A stretch of 64,000 nt of DNA. It comes from Nitrospina sp. GTDB lineage: Bacteria; Nitrospinota; Nitrospinia; Nitrospinales; VA-1. This document shows, piece by piece, positions 52,811-61,290 of this stretch (within the stretch, counting starts at the first letter, position 1; every line of letters starts with the position of its first letter). Position numbers and translations under genes: made by a program. The notes below the pieces were generated by a model. The model saw only the letters and a list, made by a program, of their open reading frames with translations. It made no database searches and was not told the DNA's origin. The stretch covers positions 1-64,000 of the forward strand of contig JABHBK010000042.1 of assembly GCA_018673915.1 (NCBI GenBank), given 5' to 3'.

Positions 52811-53866
52811 CTAGCAACAGGCACCGTTGCCATTTGCTGGGATGCCTTCCTGCGCTTGGGGAGTACTACAGTCAAAAGGTCCGTAGTGTGTTGAGAAATC
52901 TCCAGTGACATTAAAATGTTCGCTAAACCGCGTTTCGCTCAGCATCTTGCTGGTATTGCCACAAACCGGTATAGGAATTCCGGCTGGAAAATAATGATGG
53001 TCATCGAGAGTGAGCCCATGTGGAAACTCTGGAATACTGCCTTTGTAATAGGCAACATGACCGAAGTTTTCGCAGATGTCTTCAAAGTCACATTTGAAGC
53101 TACGCACCGTCATGGAATAAAAATCGATCATACCTGCCTTACGTTGAATGTCTTCGCTGTCGAGAGTGATTGGGTTTTTGGAAACGACTCGATAGTCGAG
53201 ACATCCCACTTTCTTCAGTATTCGACGGAAGTCTTCAATGTACAGGGCACCCCCCAGGCATTCGCCAAGTAAAACCGGATCAGTGGTCAAAGGCTCCGGT
53301 ACCCGACGCCCTGAAAAAACATCTGAGAGATACAATTCACCACCAGGTTTAAGAACCCGGAAGATTTCACGAAACACACTTTCTTTGTCAGGAGACAGGT
53401 TGATCACGCAGTTAGAAATAACAATATCTACGGAATTATCTTCAAGGTTTGCGGATGTAAGATCTTCAATCCAGCCTTTGCGAAAATCAACGTTGGGTTT
53501 TTCCAGGTTGAATTTTTGGGTGTGGAAATCAACATGTTTTCGTGCGACGGCTAGTTGCTCATCGGTCATGTCGATGCCAATGACCATTCCACTAGGGCCT
53601 ACAACCTGTGCTAGAAGGTAGCAATCGCGTCCAGAACCACAGCCGAGGTCCACCACGGTTTTCCCATTAAGGCTTGCAGGAAATGTGGAAGCGCAACCAT
53701 AAAACCTGGATTGTACTTCTTCATGTATGTTCTTCAAGTAGGGGCGCAAGTAACCGGGCATGGAATCTGCTGCGCAACAAGCACTGGTTTGAAGGTCATT
53801 CTTGGTCTTAAGAATTTTCCCGTAATAGTTCTGAACATCCTGAAGAATTTTGGAGCGGGTATTCAC
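52811..53866 (-). CDS. arsM: Arsenite S-adenosylmethyltransferase ArsM
   Basis: 351 residues from the GTG at 53866, chosen for its AGGAG site 7 bases upstream (the open frame continues 26 codons to an ATG at 53944). Class I SAM fold: VVDLGCGSGRDCYLLAQ and DVVISN-like VDIVISNCVINLSPDK. The three family cysteines appear to be in YGCAS, SNCVINL and GECLGGALY. Extra Cys pairs occur near both ends (SACCAA and the terminal ACC), as in many ArsM proteins. It methylates As(III) to volatile forms. No arsR or arsC gene is adjacent. Confidence 0.92.
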   Translation of the reverse strand: MNTRSKILQDVQNYYGKILKTKNDLQTSACCAADSMPGYLRPYLKNIHEEVQSRFYGCASTFPASLNGKTVVDLGCGSGRDCYLLAQVVGPSGMVIGIDMTDEQLAVARKHVDFHTQKFNLEKPNVDFRKGWIEDLTSANLEDNSVDIVISNCVINLSPDKESVFREIFRVLKPGGELYLSDVFSGRRVPEPLTTDPVLLGECLGGALYIEDFRRILKKVGCLDYRVVSKNPITLDSEDIQRKAGMIDFYSMTVRSFKCDFEDICENFGHVAYYKGSIPEFPHGLTLDDHHYFPAGIPIPVCGNTSKMLSETRFSEHFNVTGDFSTHYGPFDCSTPQAQEGIPANGNGACC

Positions 53867-54007
53867 TATCAATCTCCTGAAAATTTCTGAGGGCAGAGAG
53901 CCATCCTTGCTGAGATTTTGGAGGCCTTGCCAATTTGAACCCAACTTATGTGAACTATTCTATATAAAACCCTGTATATATTGAAATTTATGTCGATACC
54001 TATGAAA

Positions 54008-54036
54008 AAACCTTACAAAAAGGTTTGGTTTTTTTT
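54008..54036. terminator. Bidirectional hairpin with flanking A/T tracts
   Basis: AAACCTT (54008-54014) pairs with AAGGTTT (54020-54026); a run of eight T follows after GG, and a run of six A precedes, so it could terminate on either strand. It lies in the divergent region between arsM and the YdcF-like gene, not behind a gene, so attenuation is possible. Confidence 0.35.
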
Positions 54037-54134
54037 ACAAGAGTGGTAGTGTAACTTATTGATATCATGTGGTTTATTTTATAGGTCGCTGTTTGCCACC
54101 ATTACTACATATTTGGAGGTGATCCCCCCCGATA

Positions 54135-54938
54135 ATGGATACTATTACCTGGATTATTTCAAAAGTTATTTGGACGCTAATAAACCTTGATAGCGTGTTG
54201 TTGATTTTATTGATATTGGGCACGATCTTTTTGTTTTCAGGTCGTGAAAACCTTGGCCGCAGATTGGTTGCCATTGCATCTTTTTCTCTCTTGATTTTTA
54301 CAACAATTCCTTTCGCTGACATGGTAGTCCTACCATTAGAAAACCGTTTTCCCATTCCCGAACCCCTTCCAAAATCCATTGATGGAATCATAGTTCTAGG
54401 AGGGGCCGAGAATGCAAAAATTTCTCAAGCGCGTGGGCAGGTTGTAATACATGGTTCGGCAGAACGTTTAACCCAATTTGTTGGCTTATCGCGTCGGTAT
54501 CCCAAGGCAAAACTTGTTTTTACGGGAGGGGCTGGAGCATTGAATAAGCAACAGTTTGTATTAGCTGATACCGCTAGAATTTTATTTGAACAATTGGGGC
54601 TTTCTGAAGACCGTGTTCAATTTGAAAGCAAATCTCGCAATACTATTGAAAATGCTCGCCTCTCATTTGATATCGCGAAACCGCAAAAGGGTGAAAGCTG
54701 GGTCTTGGTAACCTCTGCTAGCCATATGCCCCGAGCTGTGGGAGTGTTTAGAAAAATTGGATGGCCAGTGATTCCTTACCCGGTGGATTTTAACACTACA
54801 GGCAAAATAGAGTTTCGAATATCACTTGATGGATTAAGAAACATTTCTTCACTTTCATGGGCGTTACATGAATGGGCCGGAATAGTAGCGTACAGGTTGA
54901 TGGGACGTACCTCTGAATTATTCCCGGGACCAGAATGA
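54135..54938 (+). CDS. YdcF/ElyC-family (DUF218) membrane protein
   Basis: 267 residues. Two N-terminal helices (about 20-38 and 45-66) are followed by the DUF218 domain: DGIIVLGGAENAKISQARGQ, ERLTQFVGLSRRYPKAKLVFTGGAG, ESKSRNTIENARLSF and VLVTSASHMPRAVGVFRKIGW. Relatives (ElyC, SanA) act in envelope polysaccharide or peptidoglycan precursor metabolism. Active-site pattern intact. Standalone gene. Confidence 0.88.
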   Translation: MDTITWIISKVIWTLINLDSVLLILLILGTIFLFSGRENLGRRLVAIASFSLLIFTTIPFADMVVLPLENRFPIPEPLPKSIDGIIVLGGAENAKISQARGQVVIHGSAERLTQFVGLSRRYPKAKLVFTGGAGALNKQQFVLADTARILFEQLGLSEDRVQFESKSRNTIENARLSFDIAKPQKGESWVLVTSASHMPRAVGVFRKIGWPVIPYPVDFNTTGKIEFRISLDGLRNISSLSWALHEWAGIVAYRLMGRTSELFPGPE

Positions 54939-55031
54939 AACGGGGCGTTTATTATATTTTGGTTGGGGTATTTTTGTTTGAGAGTTTATAGGTGAAGCAA
55001 AGCTAGAGTTCTATTTGATAACTTATAAGCA

Positions 55032-56021
55032 TCAATATGTTTGAATCAGAACCACCAAGTGAAAGGTCTCATCCTTTATTTTAAATGGGACATGAAATTT
55101 GGGGGCTCCGTTGAGCTTCATATCCAAAGAATGATTTTCCCCCATCTTGGATTCTGGAAGTCCCAGGTTCCAAGTGATTTCGTTTTCATTCGCTGGCAAC
55201 TCACTTTCTTCATGGACTAATTGTTTAATTTCTTTTGCGAACTCTAAAATCTTGGGTTTAACTATTCCACCAATAATATTTACCAATTCCTGAACCACAC
55301 CTCCTACCTGTTCTATATCGACTTCCCCAAATATTCCCTCATAAATGCCGCAAGCAGCGTTTTTGGGAAAATTAATAAGCAACGTTATCTGGATTCGATT
55401 GTCAGAATCAAGAAGATCCACCCAAGCGCTGAAATACCCGTCTAATTCAACTGAACCATTTGAGTCATCAGGAATCGCCTCAGCCATATATTGTTCCATG
55501 GCTTCAATTGTGCTCTCTGTAAATACGCTAACAATTGGTAAAGGAACTTCCACAGGGGACTCTTTCCATTGAGTGCTTGGGGCAGCGGGCGGTGCTGGAG
55601 ATTCTACCTCCGCAGCCTGATCAGTATGGTTAAGCATACTGCCAATCATGTTTTGGAATTGGTCATGAGTGAAAGGTTTTCTTAAATAATCACTGCCTTG
55701 GAACTCATCGAGTTTTTCCTGATAAATATCTTTTTCTTCAGAACTGATAATCAAAAAAGGGGTTTTCTTTTGATCATCATCATTTTTTTCGCGGACTTCT
55801 TTAAGTAGGTCGATTCCTGTTGAGTCTTTCAGGTGTATCCCTGAGGTGACAATGTCAAATTTTTCTAGTTCGAACATCATCATGGCTTGATTCCTGTCGT
55901 GGGCAACAAAAATATTATTTTTGTCAAAACCAGATTTAATGAGGAAATTTTTAATGATCTTGGTAATGATTGAAGAGTTGTCAATCACTAACGCTTTTTG
56001 GCTTTGGGCTGATGAGTTCAT
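55032..56021 (-). CDS. Response-regulator receiver with CheX-like domain
   Basis: 329 residues from the ATG at 56021 (ATGA overlap with the stop of a 12-codon leader frame). Residues about 8-125 are a receiver domain: KALVIDNSSIITKIIKNFL gives the DN pair (usually DD), KFDIVTSGIHLKDSTGID has Ser where the phosphorylated Asp is expected (VTSG), and FLIISSEEKD, YLRKPF retains the Lys. A Pro-rich linker (about 132-150) leads to a CheX/FliM-like domain (about 165-325, ITLLINFPKNAACGIYEGIFG, GGVVQELVNIIGG). The lost phosphoacceptor suggests a phosphorylation-independent receiver. The system served is unknown. Confidence 0.78.
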   Translation of the reverse strand: MNSSAQSQKALVIDNSSIITKIIKNFLIKSGFDKNNIFVAHDRNQAMMMFELEKFDIVTSGIHLKDSTGIDLLKEVREKNDDDQKKTPFLIISSEEKDIYQEKLDEFQGSDYLRKPFTHDQFQNMIGSMLNHTDQAAEVESPAPPAAPSTQWKESPVEVPLPIVSVFTESTIEAMEQYMAEAIPDDSNGSVELDGYFSAWVDLLDSDNRIQITLLINFPKNAACGIYEGIFGEVDIEQVGGVVQELVNIIGGIVKPKILEFAKEIKQLVHEESELPANENEITWNLGLPESKMGENHSLDMKLNGAPKFHVPFKIKDETFHLVVLIQTY

Positions 56022-56056
56022 GGAGCAAGTGTAACGGAATTCAGACAAAAGGTCAT
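56018..56056 (-). CDS. Possible 12-residue leader peptide
   Basis: ATG at 56056 has a strong AAGGAGG site about 7 bases upstream and opens MTFCLNSVTLAP; its TGA overlaps the ATG of the receiver gene (ATGA). No ribosome-binding site of comparable strength is in front of the receiver ATG, so the leader may feed ribosomes to it. Alternatively the receiver starts at a TTG at 56048. Confidence 0.4.
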   Translation of the reverse strand: MTFCLNSVTLAP

Positions 56057-56307
56057 GTGTTTTCCTCCTTTTAATTGTTACAAATGCGTTAAGTTTTCTG
56101 TGATATAAACTTGGGAATTTTATGGGTTGAAAAAATTAAGAGTAACTGGGGGAAAGAAGTATGAAAATTTATGTCAACTGAGATTAGAATTTAAAGAGGG
56201 GCAAAAAATCAATATTATCATGCGTCCGGTAATGGAACGAGTTACTTCAAAATAAAAATTTTTGAAGCTAAATGAATAAAAATTAAGGCATATTCAAAAG
56301 AATGCTG

Positions 56308-56514
56308 TTACTCAATTTCATTTTCTTCAAGCAAACCTTCTTCGATTCCGCGTTCTATTATTTCATCGGCAAGATCTCCATATCCTCCAGAATTATAGTC
56401 GCCAACATTTTGTTCGTCAAAGTCATCAAAGTAGATAGAATAGTCGCCTTCACACCATTCACGTGTAGAAGTGCTAAATCTCAAAACTTTCTGAACAGCT
56501 TCTAGTTTTTCCAT
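56308..56514 (-). CDS. Small acidic protein
   Basis: 68 residues, very acidic, rich in Glu, Asp and Gly (SIYFDDFDEQNVGDYNSGGY), without signal peptide or known domain. No clear ribosome-binding site. May be real because it lies in an otherwise gene-free gap with unbiased flanks, but evidence is thin. Confidence 0.4.
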   Translation of the reverse strand: MEKLEAVQKVLRFSTSTREWCEGDYSIYFDDFDEQNVGDYNSGGYGDLADEIIERGIEEGLLEENEIE

Positions 56515-56556
56515 GAGTAAGAAGTCTTAAAGGTTATGGACTCAATGAGGAGGGGT

Positions 56557-56742
56557 TTAGTTTAAGGCCATTAAAATTTGGTTGTTATTGGCCAGCTTGT
56601 GTTTTAGGTAGGGGTAGGCTGAGTCTGGGGCCTTGCAGATACTCATTCCATCCCTTAACCGAAGAACTTCTTTAAGGGTGAGAGGTCGAGCTCTTAATTT
56701 AAAACAATCATTTTGCTTGAAAGAATTTGCCGAAGCGCCCAT
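56557..56742 (-). CDS. Small hypothetical protein
   Basis: 61 residues (FKLRARPLTLKEVLRLRDGM in the middle). Basic-amphipathic, no family recognised. Weak ribosome-binding site (AGCAGG about 9 bases upstream). Same strand as its small neighbours. Confidence 0.4.
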   Translation of the reverse strand: MGASANSFKQNDCFKLRARPLTLKEVLRLRDGMSICKAPDSAYPYLKHKLANNNQILMALN

Positions 56743-56864
56743 TTTTTAGACCTGCTTTTGTTTTTTAATATCAAATTTAGATGCAAAATATACCTCAAAG
56801 TATTAAAAATTTAGAAAGAAAATTAAAAAATCAGGTGGGTCGAGATGAGGCAGGGGCTAATCTC

Positions 56865-57224
56865 TTAATGAGGGCAGGTATCCGTTTTTACTCGCCCGTT
56901 CTTGGCGATAACAAAGCAAATATGGGGGTCTCCGCCTCCCACCTTCCAATTCTTCTGATTATGGCGGACGGCCCAAACCCGAACTCCCCTTCCCGTGGAA
57001 ATGGTCGCACGGGTTGCAGCTCTACGGTTAAAGCGAGTGAATAACTTTGGAATCCCTTTCCAACCTATAATCAGGCTCTTTCCTTCCACCCGATACCATT
57101 CTACTTCTGGGACATCATCCAAAAATTTTACCCCTTCAATCATGGAATTTTCTAAGGCATTGGCATGCGCTAAAGAAAGAGAGGTTAGAAAAATTAAACT
57201 GGCTAAAAGGGCAGGTTTGAGCAT
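56865..57224 (-). CDS. Small secreted hypothetical protein
   Basis: 119 residues with a good signal peptide (LLASLIFLTSLSLAHA). The mature part has a run EWYRVEGKSLIIGWKGIPKL and two Cys near the C-terminus (DPHICFV and KTDTCPH), possibly a disulfide. No family recognised. A plus-strand frame of 87 codons overlaps it but lacks comparable features. Confidence 0.6.
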   Translation of the reverse strand: MLKPALLASLIFLTSLSLAHANALENSMIEGVKFLDDVPEVEWYRVEGKSLIIGWKGIPKLFTRFNRRAATRATISTGRGVRVWAVRHNQKNWKVGGGDPHICFVIAKNGRVKTDTCPH

Positions 57225-57434
57225 AGATTGGTTTAAATTTGCATTGTAATTATTAATGAAATTGTTTAATTAGAAGTAAACGATTTTATATTAAGAGTCA
57301 AAGCCAAAACGCTCAATAAGGATAACAAAATTTTTACAAAATATGGGGTTTGTGGGAATGTGGATTAACAATAAGGCGGGATTAACTATTATACGAATAC
57401 CGGAAAAATATTTAATTGATTGGTTGTTAAGGGA

Positions 57435-58961
57435 TTAGGCTTTAATTCCAATAGCTCCCTGAAACTGCGTATCTGTGGTGTCTGCAGAGTCCATATTGGT
57501 TCCTGTCAAGTCTGCATCGATGAACAGGCCTTCACTCATTTTAGCCCCAGTAAAGTTTGCTGAACTCAAATTTGCTTTAGAGAAGTTTGCGTGTTCTAAA
57601 TCAGTTCTCCGTAAATCTACTTGTTTCAAGTTGGCGTTCTGTAGTTTTGCACTTCTCAATTTTGCGCCTGCCATGTCTGCGCCTTCCAAGTTGACACCTT
57701 CCATCTCTGCTTTTTGAATATTTGCCCCTACCAGGAAAGTGTTTTTCATGTTGGCATCTTTCAAAATAGCTTCTGTCAGGTTTGCTCGGCTGAGATCAGC
57801 TCCTTCTAGAATGGCTGAGTTTAGCTCTGCTCCAGTTAGGTTTGCTCCGCTTAAATCTGCCTGCGTTAAATCGACCTGGGATAATTTGGCCTTGGTCATT
57901 CGTGCACCACTCAATTGGGCACCATTTAATTTTGCCTGGTTTAGTTTAATGCGGTCCAAATTTGCGCCAGCTAATTTTGCGCCAATTAGGTTGGCCCCGG
58001 TCAGATCTGCGAGATTTAAATCGGCTTCAGACAAATCGCTGTCTTTGAGGTCTGTTCTTCTTAGTATTGCACCATTTAATTTGCATCGACTCAAGTCTGA
58101 GTTGTGAAACTTGGCATCGGTGAGGTCGGCTCCTGTGATATCCGCGCGAGGGAGACGGGCATCTGTGAAATTTCCTCCAGCGAGCTTAGCTCCCTTGATC
58201 AAGGCACGGTTGAGATTTGCAGATTTAAAATTAGATTCGAAAAAGACCCCCATGCTCATGCGGGAATCCGTGAGATCGGCTTTTTCAAAATCAGCACCAT
58301 TGAACCGTGCTCGGCTCAGGTCGCTTTCAGTAATTTTGGCGTCCTGCAAGTTAGCTCGTGAAAAATCGGAATTGCTGAAATCGGTTTCATTGAGATTGCA
58401 TTTGACCAGTTTGGTTTCCATGGACTTGGACTTCCTGAAGTTTGCTCTTTCCAAGTTGGATTCGCTAAAATCAGTTCCCAGAAGCTTGGCACCTTGAAGG
58501 TTCGTGGATTCCATATTGGCATGAGTCATCAATCCTTCCAGACAACTGATGTTCTCAAGGTTCGCATTGCTGAGGTTGGCCTGATCCAGGTTGGCCTGGT
58601 CCAGGTTAGATTCCACGAGATTGCAATCTGACAAATTAGTATTTGTTAAATTTGTACCTCTCAGACTTATGCCATGGAAATGGAGCTCTGAAAGGTCCAG
58701 TCCAGAAAGATCTTTCCCATCAAAAAAATTTTCAAGACTTGGTTCTTCTTCCTCTTCGACTTCAACGACTTCATCGCTATCTTCAGAAGTTTCTTCTTCA
58801 GATTCCTCACCTTCTGACGCTTCCTCGTTGTCCTCGATTTCAAGAACTTCACTCTCTTCGTCAGGTTCGTCTATGAACTCGTCTTCTTCTTCCCGGGATG
58901 CTATCAACTCTGCGTATTCCGCCAACTTCTCTTCAATTTCTTCTCGTGTAAAATCAGCCAT
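57435..58961 (-). CDS. Long pentapeptide-repeat protein with acidic N-terminus
   Basis: 508 residues; AGGAAGG 7-8 bases before the ATG. Residues 1-80 are extremely acidic (long runs of Glu and Asp), the rest is about 80 consecutive A-(D/N)-L-x-x pentapeptides (for example ANLDQANLSNANLE, ADLTGANLIGAKLAGANL) predicted to fold as a right-handed quadrilateral beta-helix. Some members mimic DNA and inhibit gyrase; the acidic head together with the helix would fit such mimicry, but function is unknown. No signal peptide. The upstream leader contains the hairpin GGAAAGG/CCTTTCC (58999-59021). Confidence 0.9.
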   Translation of the reverse strand: MADFTREEIEEKLAEYAELIASREEEDEFIDEPDEESEVLEIEDNEEASEGEESEEETSEDSDEVVEVEEEEEPSLENFFDGKDLSGLDLSELHFHGISLRGTNLTNTNLSDCNLVESNLDQANLDQANLSNANLENISCLEGLMTHANMESTNLQGAKLLGTDFSESNLERANFRKSKSMETKLVKCNLNETDFSNSDFSRANLQDAKITESDLSRARFNGADFEKADLTDSRMSMGVFFESNFKSANLNRALIKGAKLAGGNFTDARLPRADITGADLTDAKFHNSDLSRCKLNGAILRRTDLKDSDLSEADLNLADLTGANLIGAKLAGANLDRIKLNQAKLNGAQLSGARMTKAKLSQVDLTQADLSGANLTGAELNSAILEGADLSRANLTEAILKDANMKNTFLVGANIQKAEMEGVNLEGADMAGAKLRSAKLQNANLKQVDLRRTDLEHANFSKANLSSANFTGAKMSEGLFIDADLTGTNMDSADTTDTQFQGAIGIKA

Positions 58962-59223
58962 TGAATCCTTCCTGGAAAGATCAAAGTTATTCTAATATGG
59001 AAAGGTGAACCGACCCTTTCCGTCCATAGGTAAAACACTGAAACTATCGCAGGTTAGCCCGGAACGCAAGCCTGAACCGCCCATTTTTGAAAATACTTTT
59101 AGGGAAATGAAGAGATGCTCTGGCCATCCGGGCAAATGGGCCGTTTTAGTGGTGAAAATGAGCCAAAGGTTATAATAAAGTTTCTGGTACCCTAAATATA
59201 GAATTTTTCTCTGGAATCAATTT

Positions 59224-61071
59224 ATGGACAATCTGTCTCAAAAAGACAAGAAACCCGTTTTGATCTATGACGGTGATTGTGGGTTTTGCCGTTTATGGAT
59301 AACCCGCTGGAGTCCTCTAACGAAAGCGCAGGTGGATTACCATACTTCTCAGGAAGTGGGCAAAAATTATCCGCAAATTTCTCTCGAGGACTTTGAATCC
59401 TCTGTCTATTTCGTTGACTCTGATGGGAGTTTTTATTCGGGTGCCAAAGCTGCTTTCAAGGCTCTGGCTTATGCTTCAAGTGGGAAATGGTTTCTCAGGG
59501 CTTATGAGAAAATACCCGGATTCGCCCCAACTTCAGAATGGGGTTACCGACAGGTTGCACAAAATAGAAAACTCTTCAGCGTACTCACTCAATGGGTTTG
59601 GGGTGGATCATTAGAAACACCCACTTGGTTCCTGACCCGGCGTGTGTTTCTCTTTCTCCTTGGCCTGGTTTATCTGCTGGCCTTTTTGTCCCTTTGGACT
59701 CAGATCGAGGGATTGGTGGGGCAGAAAGGTATTCTCCCGGTCGAGATATTCTTAAAAGATGCGCAAGCGTATTGGGGGCCAGACCGGTTTTGGAAGCAGC
59801 CCACCTTGTTTTGGTTCCATGCGGGAGATGGGTTTTTGCAGACGATTTGCCTGCTGGGCGCAGGTGCTGCCCTGTTGGTACTGTTCAACCGAATGGTGGC
59901 TTTGAGTCTTTTGATGTTGTGGGGATTTTATCTTTCCCTTTTTCATGTGGCTCAACCCTTTTTAGGATTCCAATGGGACACCCTCCTTCTTGAAACAGGA
60001 TTTCTCGCTCTTTTCCTGGTTCCTTGGAGCAGACAAAGGGCCACATCCCAGGAGTCTCCCCCTTCACCGCTAATCCTTTTTCTGTTTCGATTTTTGTTGT
60101 TCCGTGTTGTTTTTTCTTCTGGATTGGTCAAAATTTTAAGCCAGGACCCCACTTGGAATGACTTCACTGCACTCTATTACCATTATGAAACTCAGCCTCT
60201 TCCAACCTGGATAGGTTGGCACGCGCACCAATTGCCGCACGGGTTCCAGGAGTTTTCAGTGGTCTGTGTTTTTATCATCCAACTTGGGGCGGTGTTCTTG
60301 ATCTTTGGTCCCAAACGCATTCGATACATGGGTTGTGCCGTGCTGATATTTCATGAGTGTTTGATTTTCCTGACCGGCAACTATTGTTTCTTTAACTTAC
60401 TGACGATTGCTTTATGCCTACTGTTGTTGGATGACGCCGCGCTTGCAAGATGGATTCCCGGTAAAAGGAAAACTTCCAGGACAGAAGAAACAACGCGGGT
60501 TTCTGTCTGGGAAAACAGGCTCTCTGCCGGCATGGGAGCCGGGGCACTAGGGATAAGCATCATGCTTTATGCCGTTCCAATACTCGTCACTTCCGGCAAT
60601 TACCCATTTTTATATGTTGCTATCGCGAACACGATACGTCCTCTGCATATATTTAACTCTTATGGCTTGTTCGCGGTGATGACGACTTCGAGGCCGGAAA
60701 TTATTATTCAGGGAAGTGATGATCGAGAAAACTGGTTTCCCTATGAATTTAAATGGAAACCTGGCCTCGTAGCGAAAAAGCCGGAATTTGTCGCCCCGCA
60801 CCAACCTCGATTGGATTGGCAAATGTGGTTTGCCGCTCTCAGTAATTACGAGAAAAATCCTTGGTTGATTCGGTTCATGATCCGTTTGTTGCAAGGTTCA
60901 CCACCGGTGATTGCACTGCTGGAGAACAATCCCTTCCCCGATCGTCCCCCTAAATACCTACAAGCGCTGGTCTACGATTACCGATTTTCGGACTCTGAAA
61001 CTCGTAGCCGCGATGGCTCCTGGTGGACCCGAAAACTGAGACCCTATACGCCTATTTTGCAATTGCCTTAA
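59224..61071 (+). CDS. DCC thiol-oxidoreductase / lipase maturation factor-like fusion
   Basis: 615 residues. Residues about 10-125 form a DCC-family domain (thioredoxin-like, YDGDCGFCRLWITRW with the CxxC-like CGFC). From about 140 the protein has eight or more helices and matches lipase maturation factor/HTTM proteins: PVEIFLKDAQAYWG, FLGFQWDTLLLETGFLALFLVPW, WNDFTALYYHYETQPLPTW and the periplasmic end with FPYEFKWKP and PRLDWQMWFAALS. It may assist disulfide-dependent folding of an exported enzyme. No lipase gene is adjacent. Confidence 0.85.
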   Translation: MDNLSQKDKKPVLIYDGDCGFCRLWITRWSPLTKAQVDYHTSQEVGKNYPQISLEDFESSVYFVDSDGSFYSGAKAAFKALAYASSGKWFLRAYEKIPGFAPTSEWGYRQVAQNRKLFSVLTQWVWGGSLETPTWFLTRRVFLFLLGLVYLLAFLSLWTQIEGLVGQKGILPVEIFLKDAQAYWGPDRFWKQPTLFWFHAGDGFLQTICLLGAGAALLVLFNRMVALSLLMLWGFYLSLFHVAQPFLGFQWDTLLLETGFLALFLVPWSRQRATSQESPPSPLILFLFRFLLFRVVFSSGLVKILSQDPTWNDFTALYYHYETQPLPTWIGWHAHQLPHGFQEFSVVCVFIIQLGAVFLIFGPKRIRYMGCAVLIFHECLIFLTGNYCFFNLLTIALCLLLLDDAALARWIPGKRKTSRTEETTRVSVWENRLSAGMGAGALGISIMLYAVPILVTSGNYPFLYVAIANTIRPLHIFNSYGLFAVMTTSRPEIIIQGSDDRENWFPYEFKWKPGLVAKKPEFVAPHQPRLDWQMWFAALSNYEKNPWLIRFMIRLLQGSPPVIALLENNPFPDRPPKYLQALVYDYRFSDSETRSRDGSWWTRKLRPYTPILQLP

Positions 61072-61220
61072 AAGGGAGCACTCTCTAGGTTTGAAAGTGG
61101 CGCTTTATTGGGCAATAAAAAACTGCTTTGATGGGTTATGGAGCATTTCTTATTCCTCAAACCAACCCTATACACGCATAACTCACCATAAATAGAAGCT
61201 TTAAGCAATTATTAGCGGTC

Positions 61221-61236
61221 TGGCACGTTACTTGTA
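61221..61236 (+). promoter_or_regulatory. Candidate sigma-54 promoter of nirA
   Basis: TGGCAC, five bases, TTGTA: close to the -24/-12 consensus TGGCAC-N5-TTGCA (one mismatch in the -12 box). The predicted start lies about 45 bases before the nirA ATG. Nitrogen control by sigma-54 and an NtrC-type activator would suit a nitrite assimilation gene. No NtrC box was seen. Confidence 0.5.
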
Positions 61237-61290
61237 ATTCAATAGTTCATTGTTTCGAAAAATTGTACCCCTTTTTAATATTGAGAAATC

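Noticed and set aside
56781-57044. 87-codon plus-strand frame
   Set aside because: Overlaps the secreted small protein on the minus strand, which has a proper signal peptide; this frame has no ribosome-binding site or family.
58591-58995. Ser-rich plus-strand frame opposite the pentapeptide gene
   Set aside because: A mirror of the Glu/Asp-rich codons on the other strand (Ser/Leu runs); typical shadow.
59040-59100. Possible cyclic-di-GMP-type riboswitch before the DCC/LMF gene
   Set aside because: Short blocks such as ACGCAAGCC and GAACC recall the class, but the stem pattern and the required order of conserved bases do not match.
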